Shown: piece by piece, positions 7,101 to 16,211 of the stretch | Position numbering within the stretch: the stretch's first letter is position 1 | How the letters are laid out: each line of letters begins with the position of its first letter | NCBI RefSeq assembly: GCF_900232945.1 | Contig: NZ_OCTU01000001.1 | Span: forward strand, 114,230-178,229 | Reading direction: 5' to 3' | DNA: 64,000 bases | Source: Urinicoccus timonensis | GTDB taxonomy: Bacteria > Bacillota > Clostridia > Tissierellales > Peptoniphilaceae | The notes under the pieces: model-generated | Told to the model about the DNA's origin: nothing | Seen by the model: the letters and a program-made list of their open reading frames with translations, nothing else | Database searches by the model: none | Made by a program: the position numbers and the translations under genes

Positions 7101-8819
7101 ATGGAAATCTTTCGCCGTTTAGGCAAGTTTAAATATCGAATTGCCTTGGTCATTTTACTGACTTTTGGCAATGCCTTGGGGGAACTTTTTCTACCCAGAC
7201 TCATGAGCCTGGTGGTGGATTTTGGTGTAGCCCAGGGAGAAACGGACTATATCTTGAGGATGGGGCTGGTTATGCTCTTGGTGGTTTTGGCCACAGTCCT
7301 CTGTCGGGGGGCTGCAGCCTACCATTCATCTAAGGTGGCCATGGCCTATTCAGCCGATGTTCGTTATGATTTGTTTTCAAAAATCAACCGACTGACAGTC
7401 AATGAAACAGAATATTTTGGAATTTCTTCCCTAATCACCCGGTCTACAGATGATGTAAACCAAGTAGAACAAATGGTCCTTATGGGCCTAAGGCCTCTGG
7501 TTCGGGGGCCCTTGATGTTTGTGGGGGGCCTGATTATGGCCCTGACAACCAACCTCAAACTCTCCTTGGTTTTTCCCATCTCAATTCCCTTTATTTCTGT
7601 GGGAATTTACCTGGTCATCCGGTCAGCAGTACCCTATTTTCCCATCCTACAAAAGAGACTGGACCGGCTCAACCAACTTTTCCGCCGGAGACTGACGGGA
7701 ATCCGGGTAACCCGAGCCTTTTCCAGAGACGACCTGGAGGAAGAAATCTTTAGAGAGGCCAACCAGGACTATTATGAAATGGCCGTAAAAGTCAATAAAA
7801 TCATCATCAATGTCATCCCAGTCTTGGGGATCTTCCTCAATGTGGCCCTGGTCCTGGTTATGTATTTTGGAGCCCAGCTCATTAGCCTGAACCAACTGGC
7901 TGTAGGGGAACTCATGGCCTTTATCCAATACATTACCCAGGTTTTAATGGCCCTGATTATGCTGAGTTTTTTAATTACCATGATTCCCAGAACCTGGGCA
8001 TCCATTGTAAGGATTAATGAAGTTTTGGACTACCCCACCCATGAAACGGGAGGGAGCCAGGACCTAAAAGAAGACCTGGTCCATATCGAGGCAAAAAACC
8101 TGACCTTTGCCTATCCCCAGGCCAAACGACCCGTCCTCCAAAACCTGTCCTTTTCCCTGGACCAGGGAGAAACTTTGGGGGTTATTGGCGGGACAGGGTC
8201 CGGTAAGTCCACCCTCTTGCGGCTCTTTTTGCAATTTTATAATCCCACAGGGGGCCAATTGCTTTTAAATGGCAAGGATATTCAAGACCTGAACAGTCAA
8301 GACGTCCGAAGTCAGATGTCCTATGTCCCCCAAAAGAACTTTTTCTTTTCTAAGACAGTGGGAGAAAACCTCCTCTATAGCAACCAAAATGCCCTGGAGG
8401 AAGACCTAAGAGAGGCCCTGGGCCAGGCCCAAGCCCTGGAATTTTTAGGCCAAGACCCCCTGGACCAAGAAATGAGCCGGGGAGGGACCAACTTTTCTGG
8501 AGGGCAAAGGCAACGGCTGTCCATTGCCCGGGCCCTGAACCGCAAGGCCCAGCTCTATCTTTTTGATGATTCCTTTTCAGCCCTGGACTACCTAACAGAC
8601 CGTAAGGTCCGCCAAGGGCTCTTGGAAAAAACCAAGGATGCCATGGTGATTATTGTGGCCCAAAGAGTGGCTACCATCCGGTCGGCAGATAAGATTTTGG
8701 TTCTAGAAGATGGTGAAATGGTGGGCTATGGAAGCCACCAGGACCTTTTAAGAGACAACCCCGTCTATAGGGAAATTGCCCTAAGTCAAGGAGAGGAGGC
8801 AGAGGATGAAGGAAAATAA
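7101..8819 (+). CDS. ABC exporter half-transporter, degenerate-site subunit
   Basis: A 572-aa type IV ABC exporter half (six-helix membrane domain about 1-310, ATPase domain about 330-572). Walker A GGTGSGKST is near residue 362 and the signature FSGGQRQRLS near 465. Walker B is LYLFDDSFSALD, where the catalytic glutamate is replaced by aspartate; the switch histidine is glutamine (IIVAQRVATI). These changes mark the non-catalytic side of heterodimeric exporters such as BmrCD, TM287/288 or LmrCD. It overlaps the next gene by 14 nt, which encodes its partner. The substrate is probably a drug, lipid or peptide but cannot be inferred. Confidence 0.93.
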   Translation: MEIFRRLGKFKYRIALVILLTFGNALGELFLPRLMSLVVDFGVAQGETDYILRMGLVMLLVVLATVLCRGAAAYHSSKVAMAYSADVRYDLFSKINRLTVNETEYFGISSLITRSTDDVNQVEQMVLMGLRPLVRGPLMFVGGLIMALTTNLKLSLVFPISIPFISVGIYLVIRSAVPYFPILQKRLDRLNQLFRRRLTGIRVTRAFSRDDLEEEIFREANQDYYEMAVKVNKIIINVIPVLGIFLNVALVLVMYFGAQLISLNQLAVGELMAFIQYITQVLMALIMLSFLITMIPRTWASIVRINEVLDYPTHETGGSQDLKEDLVHIEAKNLTFAYPQAKRPVLQNLSFSLDQGETLGVIGGTGSGKSTLLRLFLQFYNPTGGQLLLNGKDIQDLNSQDVRSQMSYVPQKNFFFSKTVGENLLYSNQNALEEDLREALGQAQALEFLGQDPLDQEMSRGGTNFSGGQRQRLSIARALNRKAQLYLFDDSFSALDYLTDRKVRQGLLEKTKDAMVIIVAQRVATIRSADKILVLEDGEMVGYGSHQDLLRDNPVYREIALSQGEEAEDEGK

Positions 8820-10572
8820 AAAGAAGAAAAAGAACCCTCAAACCGTAAAACGCCTCCTGGCCTACCTGGGAGTCTACAAGGCCAAGCTGGCCCTGGCTAT
8901 TTTCTTCACCCTGCTTAGTGTCTATGCCCAGGTCCAAAGCCCCAAGTACATGGGGAAAATCACCACCAGACTCTTTCAAGATGTGAAAGAAGGTCTGGCT
9001 GTTGATTTTGACTTTATCCTGAAAACCTGTCTTTTCTTGGTAGTCCTCTACTGCCTCCAAGGCCTCTTTGACTTTATTTGTGGCCGGATCCTGGTAGATG
9101 TCAGCCAAGACTTGATCTTTAAGCTAAGGAAGGAAATTTCAGAAAAAGTCCGTCACCTGCCCATTTCCTTTTACGACAGCCATTCCACAGGAGACCTCCT
9201 ATCCCGGATGACCAATGATGTGGAAACTCTAGGGAAAAACCTCCAACAATCCATTAACCGGGCCCTATCTGGGGGACTTTTGATTATTGGTATCCTCTAT
9301 ATGATGGTAAAGACCAGCCCCACCCTAACTGTGGTCTTTATTGTGACCCTGCCACTGAGCTATGTGTCCACCAAGTTTATCGCCAAAAGGTCTCAAGAAT
9401 TCTTCCGGCAAAAATCCCAAGGCCTAGGAACCATGGTGGGCTTTATTGAAGAAAGCTTTTCGGCAACAGACCTTATCAAGGCCTATGGTTATGAAGAAGA
9501 ATCGGAAAAAGAATTTATTGCCCACAATGACCAACTCTATAAAGTTTCCTACAAGGCCAGCTTTATGACAGGAATTATGCTGCCGGTGATGACCTTTATC
9601 AGTAACCTGGGCTATGTGGCTATTTGTATTGTGGGGGGACTGGAAGTTCTAAAAGCCAGACTCTTTATTGGAGACATCCAAGCCGTTATCCAATATGTAA
9701 GGAAAATTGGTCGGCCTATTGAAGAAATTGCAGAAATGGCCAATATCTTCCAGGCCTCCATTGCAGCTGGAGAGCGAATTTTTGACTTTTTAGATGTAGA
9801 AGAAGAAGTTGAATGCCAAGAAGAAAGTCTGGAACGACCCATTGAAAGGGTAGACTTTAAGGATGTCTTCTTTTCCTATGACAAGAAGGCCCCAGTTATT
9901 CAGAACTTCTCCTTAAATGTTGAAAGAGGCCAATCCATTGCTATTGTCGGTCCTACAGGAGCTGGGAAGACCACCCTGGTCAACCTCCTTATGCGCTTTT
10001 ATGATGTGGACCAAGGGTCCATCTCCCTAAATGGGGTGGATATCCACCGGGTCCACCGGGACCAACTCCGAGACTTTTTTGGCATGGTCCTCCAGGATAC
10101 CTGGCTATTTAAGGGGACCATCCGGGAAAATATAGCCTACGGTAAACCCCAAGCTACAGAAGAAGAAATTATCCAGGCAGCCAAACAGGCCTATTGCCAT
10201 AATTTCATCCAAACCCTGCCCCAGGGCTATGATACAGAGCTCAACGAAGAGGCATCCAATATTTCCCAAGGCCAACAACAGCTTCTCACCATAGCCCGGG
10301 CCCTTTTAAGCGATCCGGAAATCCTAATTTTAGACGAGGCCACCTCCTCGGTAGATACCCGGACAGAGCGTTTGATTCAAAAAGCCATGAACCGGCTTTT
10401 GGAGGGGCGAACCAACTTTGTCATTGCCCACCGGCTGTCCACCATTGTGGGAGCCGATACCATCCTAGTCTTACAGGATGGAGATATTGTAGAAAAGGGA
10501 GACCACCAAAACCTCCTGGCCCAAAATGGGATCTACAAGGACCTCTACACTTCACAATTTGCCCAAGAATAA
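8806..10572 (+). CDS. ABC exporter half-transporter, catalytic-site subunit
   Basis: A 588-aa partner of the preceding half-transporter. The membrane domain is at about 20-330 and the nucleotide domain at about 350-588. Walker A GPTGAGKTT (about 381), Walker B ILILDEATSSVD and the switch histidine in VIAHRLSTI are canonical. The signature is altered to ISQGQQQLLT. Combined with the intact FSGGQ of subunit 1, this gives one complete and one degenerate ATP site, the classic asymmetric heterodimer. A bidirectional terminator follows. N-terminal residues are very lysine-rich (KENKKKKKNP). Confidence 0.93.
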   Translation: MKENKKKKKNPQTVKRLLAYLGVYKAKLALAIFFTLLSVYAQVQSPKYMGKITTRLFQDVKEGLAVDFDFILKTCLFLVVLYCLQGLFDFICGRILVDVSQDLIFKLRKEISEKVRHLPISFYDSHSTGDLLSRMTNDVETLGKNLQQSINRALSGGLLIIGILYMMVKTSPTLTVVFIVTLPLSYVSTKFIAKRSQEFFRQKSQGLGTMVGFIEESFSATDLIKAYGYEEESEKEFIAHNDQLYKVSYKASFMTGIMLPVMTFISNLGYVAICIVGGLEVLKARLFIGDIQAVIQYVRKIGRPIEEIAEMANIFQASIAAGERIFDFLDVEEEVECQEESLERPIERVDFKDVFFSYDKKAPVIQNFSLNVERGQSIAIVGPTGAGKTTLVNLLMRFYDVDQGSISLNGVDIHRVHRDQLRDFFGMVLQDTWLFKGTIRENIAYGKPQATEEEIIQAAKQAYCHNFIQTLPQGYDTELNEEASNISQGQQQLLTIARALLSDPEILILDEATSSVDTRTERLIQKAMNRLLEGRTNFVIAHRLSTIVGADTILVLQDGDIVEKGDHQNLLAQNGIYKDLYTSQFAQE

Positions 10573-10608
10573 AAAGATCCTAGAGATTTTTCTCTAGGAT
10601 TTTTTATT
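10573..10608. terminator. Bidirectional terminator between ABC exporter and rpoN
   Basis: ATCCTAGAGA-tttt-TCTCTAGGAT with a T-run on the plus side and an A-run on the left (T-run for the minus strand). It serves both convergent transcripts and marks a composition change from GC-rich to AT-rich DNA. Confidence 0.88.
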
Positions 10609-10610
10609 CT

Positions 10611-11945
10611 CTAAGAACTTAAAAAATTTTTTCTTTGACTCGATGGAGGAATACCTATTTCTTCCCTATATTTAGCAATGGTTCTTCGCTTGATTTCAAT
10701 GCCTTCTTCATGAAAAAGTTTAGAAATTTTTTCATCAGATAGAGGTTTTGTCTTATCTTCTTGTGAGATAAATTTTTTTAATAAATCCAAAACTTCTATC
10801 TTTGACCTAGATCCTTTATTAGAGTCCAATCCTGAGGGGAAAAAATACTTTAGTGAAAAAATACCCTGGGGACATTGAAGATATTTATGGTCTGTAACTC
10901 TAGAAACTGTTGATTCAGACAAGGAACAATGGTCAGCAACTTCTTGCATTGTTAGAGGAATTAATGGACCTTGACCAGAAAAAAATTTTTTTTGGAAAAA
11001 GACAATAGATTCAACAACTAAACGAATATTTTTTTGCCTTTCAGCAATGGCTTGTTGAAAAAATAGAGCCCGTTGATATTTTTTTCTTAAGTAATCTGCT
11101 GTTTCACCCTGGGCGGTTCTTAAAAGAGAAAGATAGCTATCACTAAAATGAAAAGATTTCTCAGCTAAGTTAGAAAATGTCAATTGTAGGCCAGCTTGGT
11201 CAACGCTTAAAAAAAATTCTGGATGGATGTAAGAAGTAGCTTGAGATTTTTGACTTTCATAACCATACAAAGGAGATGGATTTAAGGATTTAATTTCATT
11301 AATAATTTGATAGAGCTCTTCGTAAGAAATGTCTAGATCTTTTTTAATCAATTCTAATTTGTTTTCTGCTAAATTTTTTAAATGATTTTGGATTATATAT
11401 TGGGATTGGCTATTTTTTGTTTGTTGACAAAGACATTCTTCAAGACTTGTAGCTGCAAGACCCAAAGGATCAAAAGTTTGAATAATTTTAAGCATTTTTT
11501 CTAAGGACGATTCAGGAATTCCATAGTCTTGGGCTAAATCCGCTATAGATTCTCTAAAATACCCTCGATCATCTAAAGAATCAAGGATTAAAAGTCCAAT
11601 AAGGTAGTCTTCACGGGATAGGGACAAGCCACTGAGCTGGTCTTTTAAATCTCTTTCAATGCCAGGATTTTCTTGATAGAAATCTTCAAAACTAAAATTT
11701 TGATCCGATTCTTCTTTAAAATTTGAATATAGGGGTCTAGAGGAAGCCAGGTCTCGGGCGATTTTTTCTAAGGGAATTTCACTAGGTTGGGAAAATTCAA
11801 CCAAAACGTTTTCTAAAGCCTCCTGATTAATCGCTTCAAGTAAATCTACCTCATTATAAGATAAGAGTTCAATAGCTAAACGCATTTCTTGGGTTATTTG
11901 TAATTGCTGAACTTGTTTAAGATTAACATTTAGCTCTAAAGACAT
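10611..11945 (-). CDS. rpoN: RNA polymerase sigma-54 factor
   Basis: A 444-aa RpoN with all three regions. The N-terminal glutamine/leucine-rich activator-interacting segment is LKQVQQLQITQEMRLAIELL (region I). The core-binding domain includes DDRGYF and FDPLGLAATSLEECL. The C-terminal DNA-binding part has an HTH (MQEVADHCSLSESTVSRVTDHKYLQ) and the RpoN box IKRRTIAKYREEIGIPPS. The box reads RRTIAKYRE against the consensus ARRTVAKYRE. It recognises -24/-12 promoters and needs an AAA+ activator; both are supplied next door. The start is well marked by AAGGAGGTGAT. It is AT-rich compared with upstream genes, consistent with acquisition together with the 12-16 kb module. Confidence 0.96.
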   Translation of the reverse strand: MSLELNVNLKQVQQLQITQEMRLAIELLSYNEVDLLEAINQEALENVLVEFSQPSEIPLEKIARDLASSRPLYSNFKEESDQNFSFEDFYQENPGIERDLKDQLSGLSLSREDYLIGLLILDSLDDRGYFRESIADLAQDYGIPESSLEKMLKIIQTFDPLGLAATSLEECLCQQTKNSQSQYIIQNHLKNLAENKLELIKKDLDISYEELYQIINEIKSLNPSPLYGYESQKSQATSYIHPEFFLSVDQAGLQLTFSNLAEKSFHFSDSYLSLLRTAQGETADYLRKKYQRALFFQQAIAERQKNIRLVVESIVFFQKKFFSGQGPLIPLTMQEVADHCSLSESTVSRVTDHKYLQCPQGIFSLKYFFPSGLDSNKGSRSKIEVLDLLKKFISQEDKTKPLSDEKISKLFHEEGIEIKRRTIAKYREEIGIPPSSQRKNFLSS

Positions 11946-12087
11946 GAAATCACCTCCTTTTTGCGATAGAAATAGATTTATATAATTATATCATAATCTA
12001 AAAAGTAGATTTTATACAGCTGATTAGCTGATGTGTCTTAAATAAATTTTAAGAGATAGACTTTTAAAGAATTCGACAGGATAAAAT

Positions 12088-12103
12088 ATTCAAATATTTG
12101 AAT
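12088..12103. promoter_or_regulatory. Upstream activator palindrome 1
   Basis: ATTCAAATATTTGAAT is a perfect 16-bp palindrome about 90-110 bp upstream of the -24/-12 promoter. This is a typical enhancer position for a sigma-54 activator and it shares its core with the copy at 12124-12141. Confidence 0.65.
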
Positions 12104-12123
12104 GTTTTATCTCCTTTTTTATA

Positions 12124-12141
12124 CAAATATTTGAATATTTG
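12124..12141. promoter_or_regulatory. Upstream activator palindrome 2
   Basis: CAAATATTTGAATATTTG contains the CAAATATTTG core of copy 1 plus a second half-site, 36 bp downstream of copy 1. Two such sites suggest cooperative binding of the RocR-like activator encoded at 14696. Confidence 0.62.
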
Positions 12142-12185
12142 TTTTAATATCTATTAAAAATGCGATGTTTTAAATAAGGAAAAGG

Positions 12186-12203
12186 TTGGCATGAAACTTG
12201 CAT
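12186..12203 (+). promoter_or_regulatory. Sigma-54 (-24/-12) promoter of nhaC-ureohydrolase
   Basis: TTGGCAT-N5-TTGCAT: the invariant GG and GC doublets are separated by exactly 10 nt, as the TGGCAC-N5-TTGCW consensus requires. It lies about 85 nt upstream of the nhaC-like start. Confidence 0.85.
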
Positions 12204-12287
12204 AATATTAAGATGAGATTAAATAAAAGCTTTGGGAAAATTAAATTTAGTTTATGACCCTATCTCTAGAAAGGAGAATAACTTGGA

Positions 12288-13688
12288 ATGAAAAAAGAAA
12301 TATCGGTTTTTAAATCTCTGGTTCCAATTTTCTTTTTGATTGTCACAATCCTATTGAACAATCTATATGGAAATGGAGAATCCATGCTTCCCTTAATAGC
12401 CTCTATTTGCGTTGCTAGCTTTATTGCAATTGCTCATGGTTGGACTTGGCAGGAATTGGAAGATGGAATTATGCACTCTCTTGGATTGGTTTTCCAACCA
12501 ATTCTAATTTTGATGATTATTGGAATGATCATTGGTTCTTGGATATTATCAGGTGTTGTACCTACAATTATTATCTATGGACTAGAGCTATTATCTCCTA
12601 AATCCTTCCTTGTTGCTACAGTTTTGGTATGTTCTTTTATCGCAGTAGCAACTGGAAGCTCCTGGACTACTATAGGTACGATTGGCGTTGCTTTAGTGGG
12701 AATTGGCCATGGGTTAGGTATTCCCAGTGGAATGACGGCTGGAGCTATAGTATCAGGTGCTTACTTTGGAGACAAAATGAGTCCCTTATCAGAAAATACA
12801 AACCTAGGTTCAGGAATTCTTGGAGTCAATCTATATGAACATATTCGCTACTTATTGTATACATCAATACCCTCTATGATACTAGCCTTAATTTTATTTG
12901 CCCTTGTTGGTGCAAAATATAGTGGCACTAGCTTTGACCAAAGCCAAGTAGACCTCATCATTGAAGGCATCCACAGTCAATTTGTAATAAGCCCTTGGCT
13001 TCTATTAGTTCCCCTAACAATACTCGTTGTAGTTTTATTAAAGGTTCCAGCTATTCCTGGTTTGATGGTATCTTTTGCTGTAGGGAGCCTTGCTGCAATA
13101 TTTGTTCAAGGTGCAAGCTTACCAGATGTTGTTGAGGCTGCACAATTTGGCTACTTATCAGATTCAGGGGTAGAAATAGTAGACAAGCTCTTATCCAAGG
13201 GTGGGCTTGATAATATGATGTATACAGTATCATTAATTATTGCAGCCATGTCCTTTGGAGGCTTGTTAGAGCAGTGTGGAATGTTAACTAGTATTATTGA
13301 AAAAGTTGAACAATTTATTAAAAGAAGATGGTCAGTTATTGCTTCAGCTACTTTAGCCAGTACAGCTATAAATATTTGCACAGGAGACCAAGCTCTATCA
13401 GTAATTTTATCCTCTAGAATGTTTAAAGATTTATTCGAACATCATGATTTAGACTTAAAAAATTTATCTCGGTGTACATCTGATGGAGGTGTTGTAACTT
13501 CTCCAATTGTTCCTTGGAATGTTTGTGGAGTCTTTGTTGCATCAACTCTAGGTGTGTCAACCTTAAGTTATCTACCCTATAGCTTTTTTAACTTAATCTC
13601 TCCCTTGATGTCTATTGTATTTGGTGTATTAGGTATAAAAATATTAACTAAAAAAAGAAAGGAAGATAGTAATGAAAACAACAAATGA
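12288..13688 (+). CDS. NhaC-family Na+/H+ antiporter-like transporter
   Basis: A 466-aa polytopic membrane protein with about 11-12 hydrophobic segments. Family landmarks include VATGSSWTTIGTIGVALVG, GAYFGDKMSPLSENTNL, and a C-terminal TSDGGVVTSPIVPWNVCG helix. NhaC-type proteins exchange Na+ or H+ for substrates; several clustered with arginine genes are thought to carry amino acids or amines instead of simple Na+/H+ exchange. Context (sigma-54 promoter, ureohydrolase downstream with a 17-nt overlap, RocR-like activator) suggests uptake or exchange of arginine, agmatine or a related guanidino compound. Substrate is inference. Confidence 0.87.
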   Translation: MKKEISVFKSLVPIFFLIVTILLNNLYGNGESMLPLIASICVASFIAIAHGWTWQELEDGIMHSLGLVFQPILILMIIGMIIGSWILSGVVPTIIIYGLELLSPKSFLVATVLVCSFIAVATGSSWTTIGTIGVALVGIGHGLGIPSGMTAGAIVSGAYFGDKMSPLSENTNLGSGILGVNLYEHIRYLLYTSIPSMILALILFALVGAKYSGTSFDQSQVDLIIEGIHSQFVISPWLLLVPLTILVVVLLKVPAIPGLMVSFAVGSLAAIFVQGASLPDVVEAAQFGYLSDSGVEIVDKLLSKGGLDNMMYTVSLIIAAMSFGGLLEQCGMLTSIIEKVEQFIKRRWSVIASATLASTAINICTGDQALSVILSSRMFKDLFEHHDLDLKNLSRCTSDGGVVTSPIVPWNVCGVFVASTLGVSTLSYLPYSFFNLISPLMSIVFGVLGIKILTKKRKEDSNENNK

Positions 13689-14589
13689 AATGATTAAAGA
13701 TAAGGATCTTTGGGCTGGTTTAAACAATCCGGACTTAGCAATGGAAGATGCAGATATTGTTGTATTTGGACAAGCTTTTGATGGAGCAACATCTGTTCGG
13801 AAAGGAGCAGCAGATGGACCACGGTCTATTCGTGAATATAGCTACTCTATAACACCAACTACAGAAGATTTTGAATTAATGGACTCATTAAAAATTAAAG
13901 ATTTGGGAGATTTTCAGGAAGAAAATCAAGAAGTTTTATTTGATAAAGTTCAAAAACAAGTTGAAGAAATTGTAAAGGCAAAGAAATTTTTTACCATGAT
14001 AGGTGGAGACCACTCTGTCACTATTCCTGTTCATCGTGCTTTAAATAAAGTATTGGATGATCAATTTGGAATTATTCATATTGACGCACATTTCGATTTG
14101 TGTGATACACTTAGTGGAAGTCCATTATCACATGGATGTCCAGCTCGAAGAGCAACAGAACTTGATAAGGTAAATGGCAGTGATGGCGTTTATTTTGTGG
14201 GCATTCGATCCATTGAATTAGATGAATTAGAGTTTAAAAATAATAACCCTGTGCATGTTATAAATGCGAGACGATTCCAAACAATAGGAATTGAAGAGTC
14301 TGTTAAAGAAGTTGTAGATTACATGAGCCAATATAAGCATGTATATGTAACCATAGATATCGATTGTTTAGATCCAGGGTTTGCAGGAGGCACTGGAACG
14401 CCCCAGTTTGGAGGATTAACACCCAGAGAATTATTAGAATTCTTAAGGGGAATTTTCTGTCTACCAATTATTGGCTTTGATGTTGTTGAAGTTGCACCAA
14501 GTTTAGATTCTTCCCTAACTTCAACATTTGCGGCAAGAAAAGTTATAACCGAATGTTGGGGACATTATTGGAGAAAAAATCAAAAATAA
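13672..14589 (+). CDS. Ureohydrolase (arginase/agmatinase family)
   Basis: A 305-aa Mn-dependent ureohydrolase. Metal-binding motifs are intact: GGDHS (about 107-111), IDAHFDL, and DIDCLDPGFAGGTGTP. Family members hydrolyse arginine, agmatine, guanidinobutyrate or formiminoglutamate. The GTGTP..GGLTPRELLEFL tail resembles agmatinase/guanidinobutyrase more than classic arginase, but the substrate cannot be fixed from motifs. It overlaps the antiporter gene and is followed by a terminator, so the two form a two-gene sigma-54 operon. Together with the RocR-like activator and nearby ctlX, a guanidino-compound catabolic role is likely. Confidence 0.88.
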   Translation: MKTTNEMIKDKDLWAGLNNPDLAMEDADIVVFGQAFDGATSVRKGAADGPRSIREYSYSITPTTEDFELMDSLKIKDLGDFQEENQEVLFDKVQKQVEEIVKAKKFFTMIGGDHSVTIPVHRALNKVLDDQFGIIHIDAHFDLCDTLSGSPLSHGCPARRATELDKVNGSDGVYFVGIRSIELDELEFKNNNPVHVINARRFQTIGIEESVKEVVDYMSQYKHVYVTIDIDCLDPGFAGGTGTPQFGGLTPRELLEFLRGIFCLPIIGFDVVEVAPSLDSSLTSTFAARKVITECWGHYWRKNQK

Positions 14590-14601
14590 AATAAATAAAA
14601 A

Positions 14602-14631
14602 ATTGAGAGTCCTAGGATTCTCAATTTTTTA
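14602..14631 (+). terminator. Terminator of the nhaC-ureohydrolase operon
   Basis: ATTGAGAGTCC-ta-GGATTCTCAAT stem with one G-T pair, followed by TTTTTT. Confidence 0.85.
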
Positions 14632-14642
14632 TTTATTAAAAC

Positions 14643-14670
14643 TTGACGTGTACACTTAGCTTGATACAAT
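14643..14670 (+). promoter_or_regulatory. Sigma-A-type promoter of the sigma-54 activator
   Basis: TTGACG-N16-TACAAT, about 25 nt upstream of the activator start. The activator itself is therefore probably made by the housekeeping polymerase. Confidence 0.55.
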
Positions 14671-14695
14671 GAAAGAAAGGTTAGGAGGTGATTCA

Positions 14696-16069
14696 ATGTT
14701 TAAAGAAACTCTAAATCAAGCAATACAGTACTATAAGACATTTCACTATATATTAATTGTGGATGAAAATGGGGTTATAGAATATTCTTCTATGTATGAC
14801 AAGCATAGGGGAGGATTTATTAATGAAGATATAACTGGTATGCATATTTTGGAGGTTTATCCAAGTTTAAATCCTAATGAAAGTACTGTTTTAGAATGTC
14901 TAAAAGAGGGAAAAATCATTTATGATAGTTTACAAAAAATAGACAATTTTCAGGGAGAAACCTCATATTTTTTGAATACGGATTTTCCAATCATTAGTAA
15001 TGGCAAGGCTATAGGAGTCATCGAAACTTCCAAAAAATTAAAAGAAGATGAGTACAAAAAGCTATTAAACAAAAGTCAATATACCCAAAAAGACCTATAT
15101 ACTGTCGATGATATTATTACAATAGATCCGGCCTTAAAGGATATAAAGAATCGTATTCTTCAAATTAGCAATTCTACATCCCCCGTCTTAATTGTAGGAA
15201 ATACAGGAACAGGTAAGGATATGGTTGCACAAAGTATCCACAATCATAGTTATAGATGCCATAAGCCCTTTATAGTGCAAAACTGTGCAGCTATTCCTAC
15301 AAATCTATTAGAAAGCATATTTTTTGGAACAGTTAAGGGGGCTTTTACAGGAGCTGAAAATTCAAAGGGATTATTTGAGGCTGCAAATAATGGGACTCTA
15401 TTTTTAGATGAGATTAATTCTATGGATGTTTATCTGCAATCAAAGCTACTTCGAGTTGTCGAAGAGAAAAAATTTAGACCTATAGGTAGTACCAAGGCAA
15501 AAAATGTTGATGTGCGGATAATAGCAGCGTTAAATGTAGACCCATTGAAAGAGGTAAGAGAAGGTCGTTTGCGTGAAGACCTTTACTATCGCCTAGGAGT
15601 TCTTCAACTTCATTTACCAAGTTTAAAAGATAGAAAAGATGACATTATATATTTAACGAATCACTTTATACAACAATATAATGAAACTTTTTCGAAAGAT
15701 GTAAGGGGCCTGTCTGATTTAGCACGACAAATCTTTTTAGATCATCCTTGGAATGGAAATGTTCGAGAATTGCAAAATGTCATAGAGTATATTTTTAATT
15801 TTATTGATCATGACTTAATACAGGTAAATGACCTGCCCAACTATCTGTATACAGGAGAGCAAAAAGAATCCAGAAAAAGTAATATGTTAGATTTTAATGT
15901 AATGGAGAATCTTCATAAATATTCTTTAAAAGCTTTGGTTGATAACTATGAGAAATATATTATACAAGAAGCAATTTCTAATACCGACAATTTAGCAAGT
16001 GCAGCAAATTTACTTAAAATATCTCCTTCTCTGTTACAATATAAGCTCAATAAGTACAAATTAAAATAA
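14696..16069 (+). CDS. RocR-like sigma-54-dependent transcriptional activator
   Basis: A 457-aa enhancer-binding protein. An N-terminal PAS-like sensor (about 10-125; HYILIVDENGVIEYSS) resembles that of the arginine regulator RocR. The central AAA+ domain has Walker A GNTGTGKD (about 168), the sigma-54 contact loop GAFTGA (about 215) in the RocR/AcoR-type context GTVKGAFTGA, Walker B GTLFLDEIN, and the arginine finger region REDLYYRLGVLQLHLPSL. A Fis-type HTH lies at the C-terminus (NLASAANLLKISPSLLQYKL). ATG 14696 is chosen because AGGAGGTGA lies 5 nt upstream. It probably binds the palindromes at 12088-12141 and senses an arginine-related compound. Confidence 0.92.
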   Translation: MFKETLNQAIQYYKTFHYILIVDENGVIEYSSMYDKHRGGFINEDITGMHILEVYPSLNPNESTVLECLKEGKIIYDSLQKIDNFQGETSYFLNTDFPIISNGKAIGVIETSKKLKEDEYKKLLNKSQYTQKDLYTVDDIITIDPALKDIKNRILQISNSTSPVLIVGNTGTGKDMVAQSIHNHSYRCHKPFIVQNCAAIPTNLLESIFFGTVKGAFTGAENSKGLFEAANNGTLFLDEINSMDVYLQSKLLRVVEEKKFRPIGSTKAKNVDVRIIAALNVDPLKEVREGRLREDLYYRLGVLQLHLPSLKDRKDDIIYLTNHFIQQYNETFSKDVRGLSDLARQIFLDHPWNGNVRELQNVIEYIFNFIDHDLIQVNDLPNYLYTGEQKESRKSNMLDFNVMENLHKYSLKALVDNYEKYIIQEAISNTDNLASAANLLKISPSLLQYKLNKYKLK

Positions 16070-16148
16070 GAGCTAAAATAGAAACCGCAAAAAGCCTGAC
16101 AATAAGGGAATCTTGTTAATAATAGACTATAAATATAGTAAGCGCTTT

Positions 16149-16200
16149 ATACAAAAGGACCTGTTAGGACATTCTTAGTCCTAACGGGTCCTTTTGTATA
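16149..16200. terminator. Large bidirectional terminator
   Basis: A long stem, TACAAAAGGACC..GTTAGGAC / GTCCTAAC..GGTCCTTTTGTA, over about 50 bp with one internal mismatch, between the convergent activator gene and ctlX fragment. The stretch 16070-16148 holds no gene. Confidence 0.85.
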
Positions 16201-16211
16201 AAACTAAATTT

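Noticed and set aside
12017..12030. CAGCTGATTAGCTG inverted repeat as an rpoN operator
   Set aside because: Short, single copy and without a matching site elsewhere; could be chance in AT-rich DNA.
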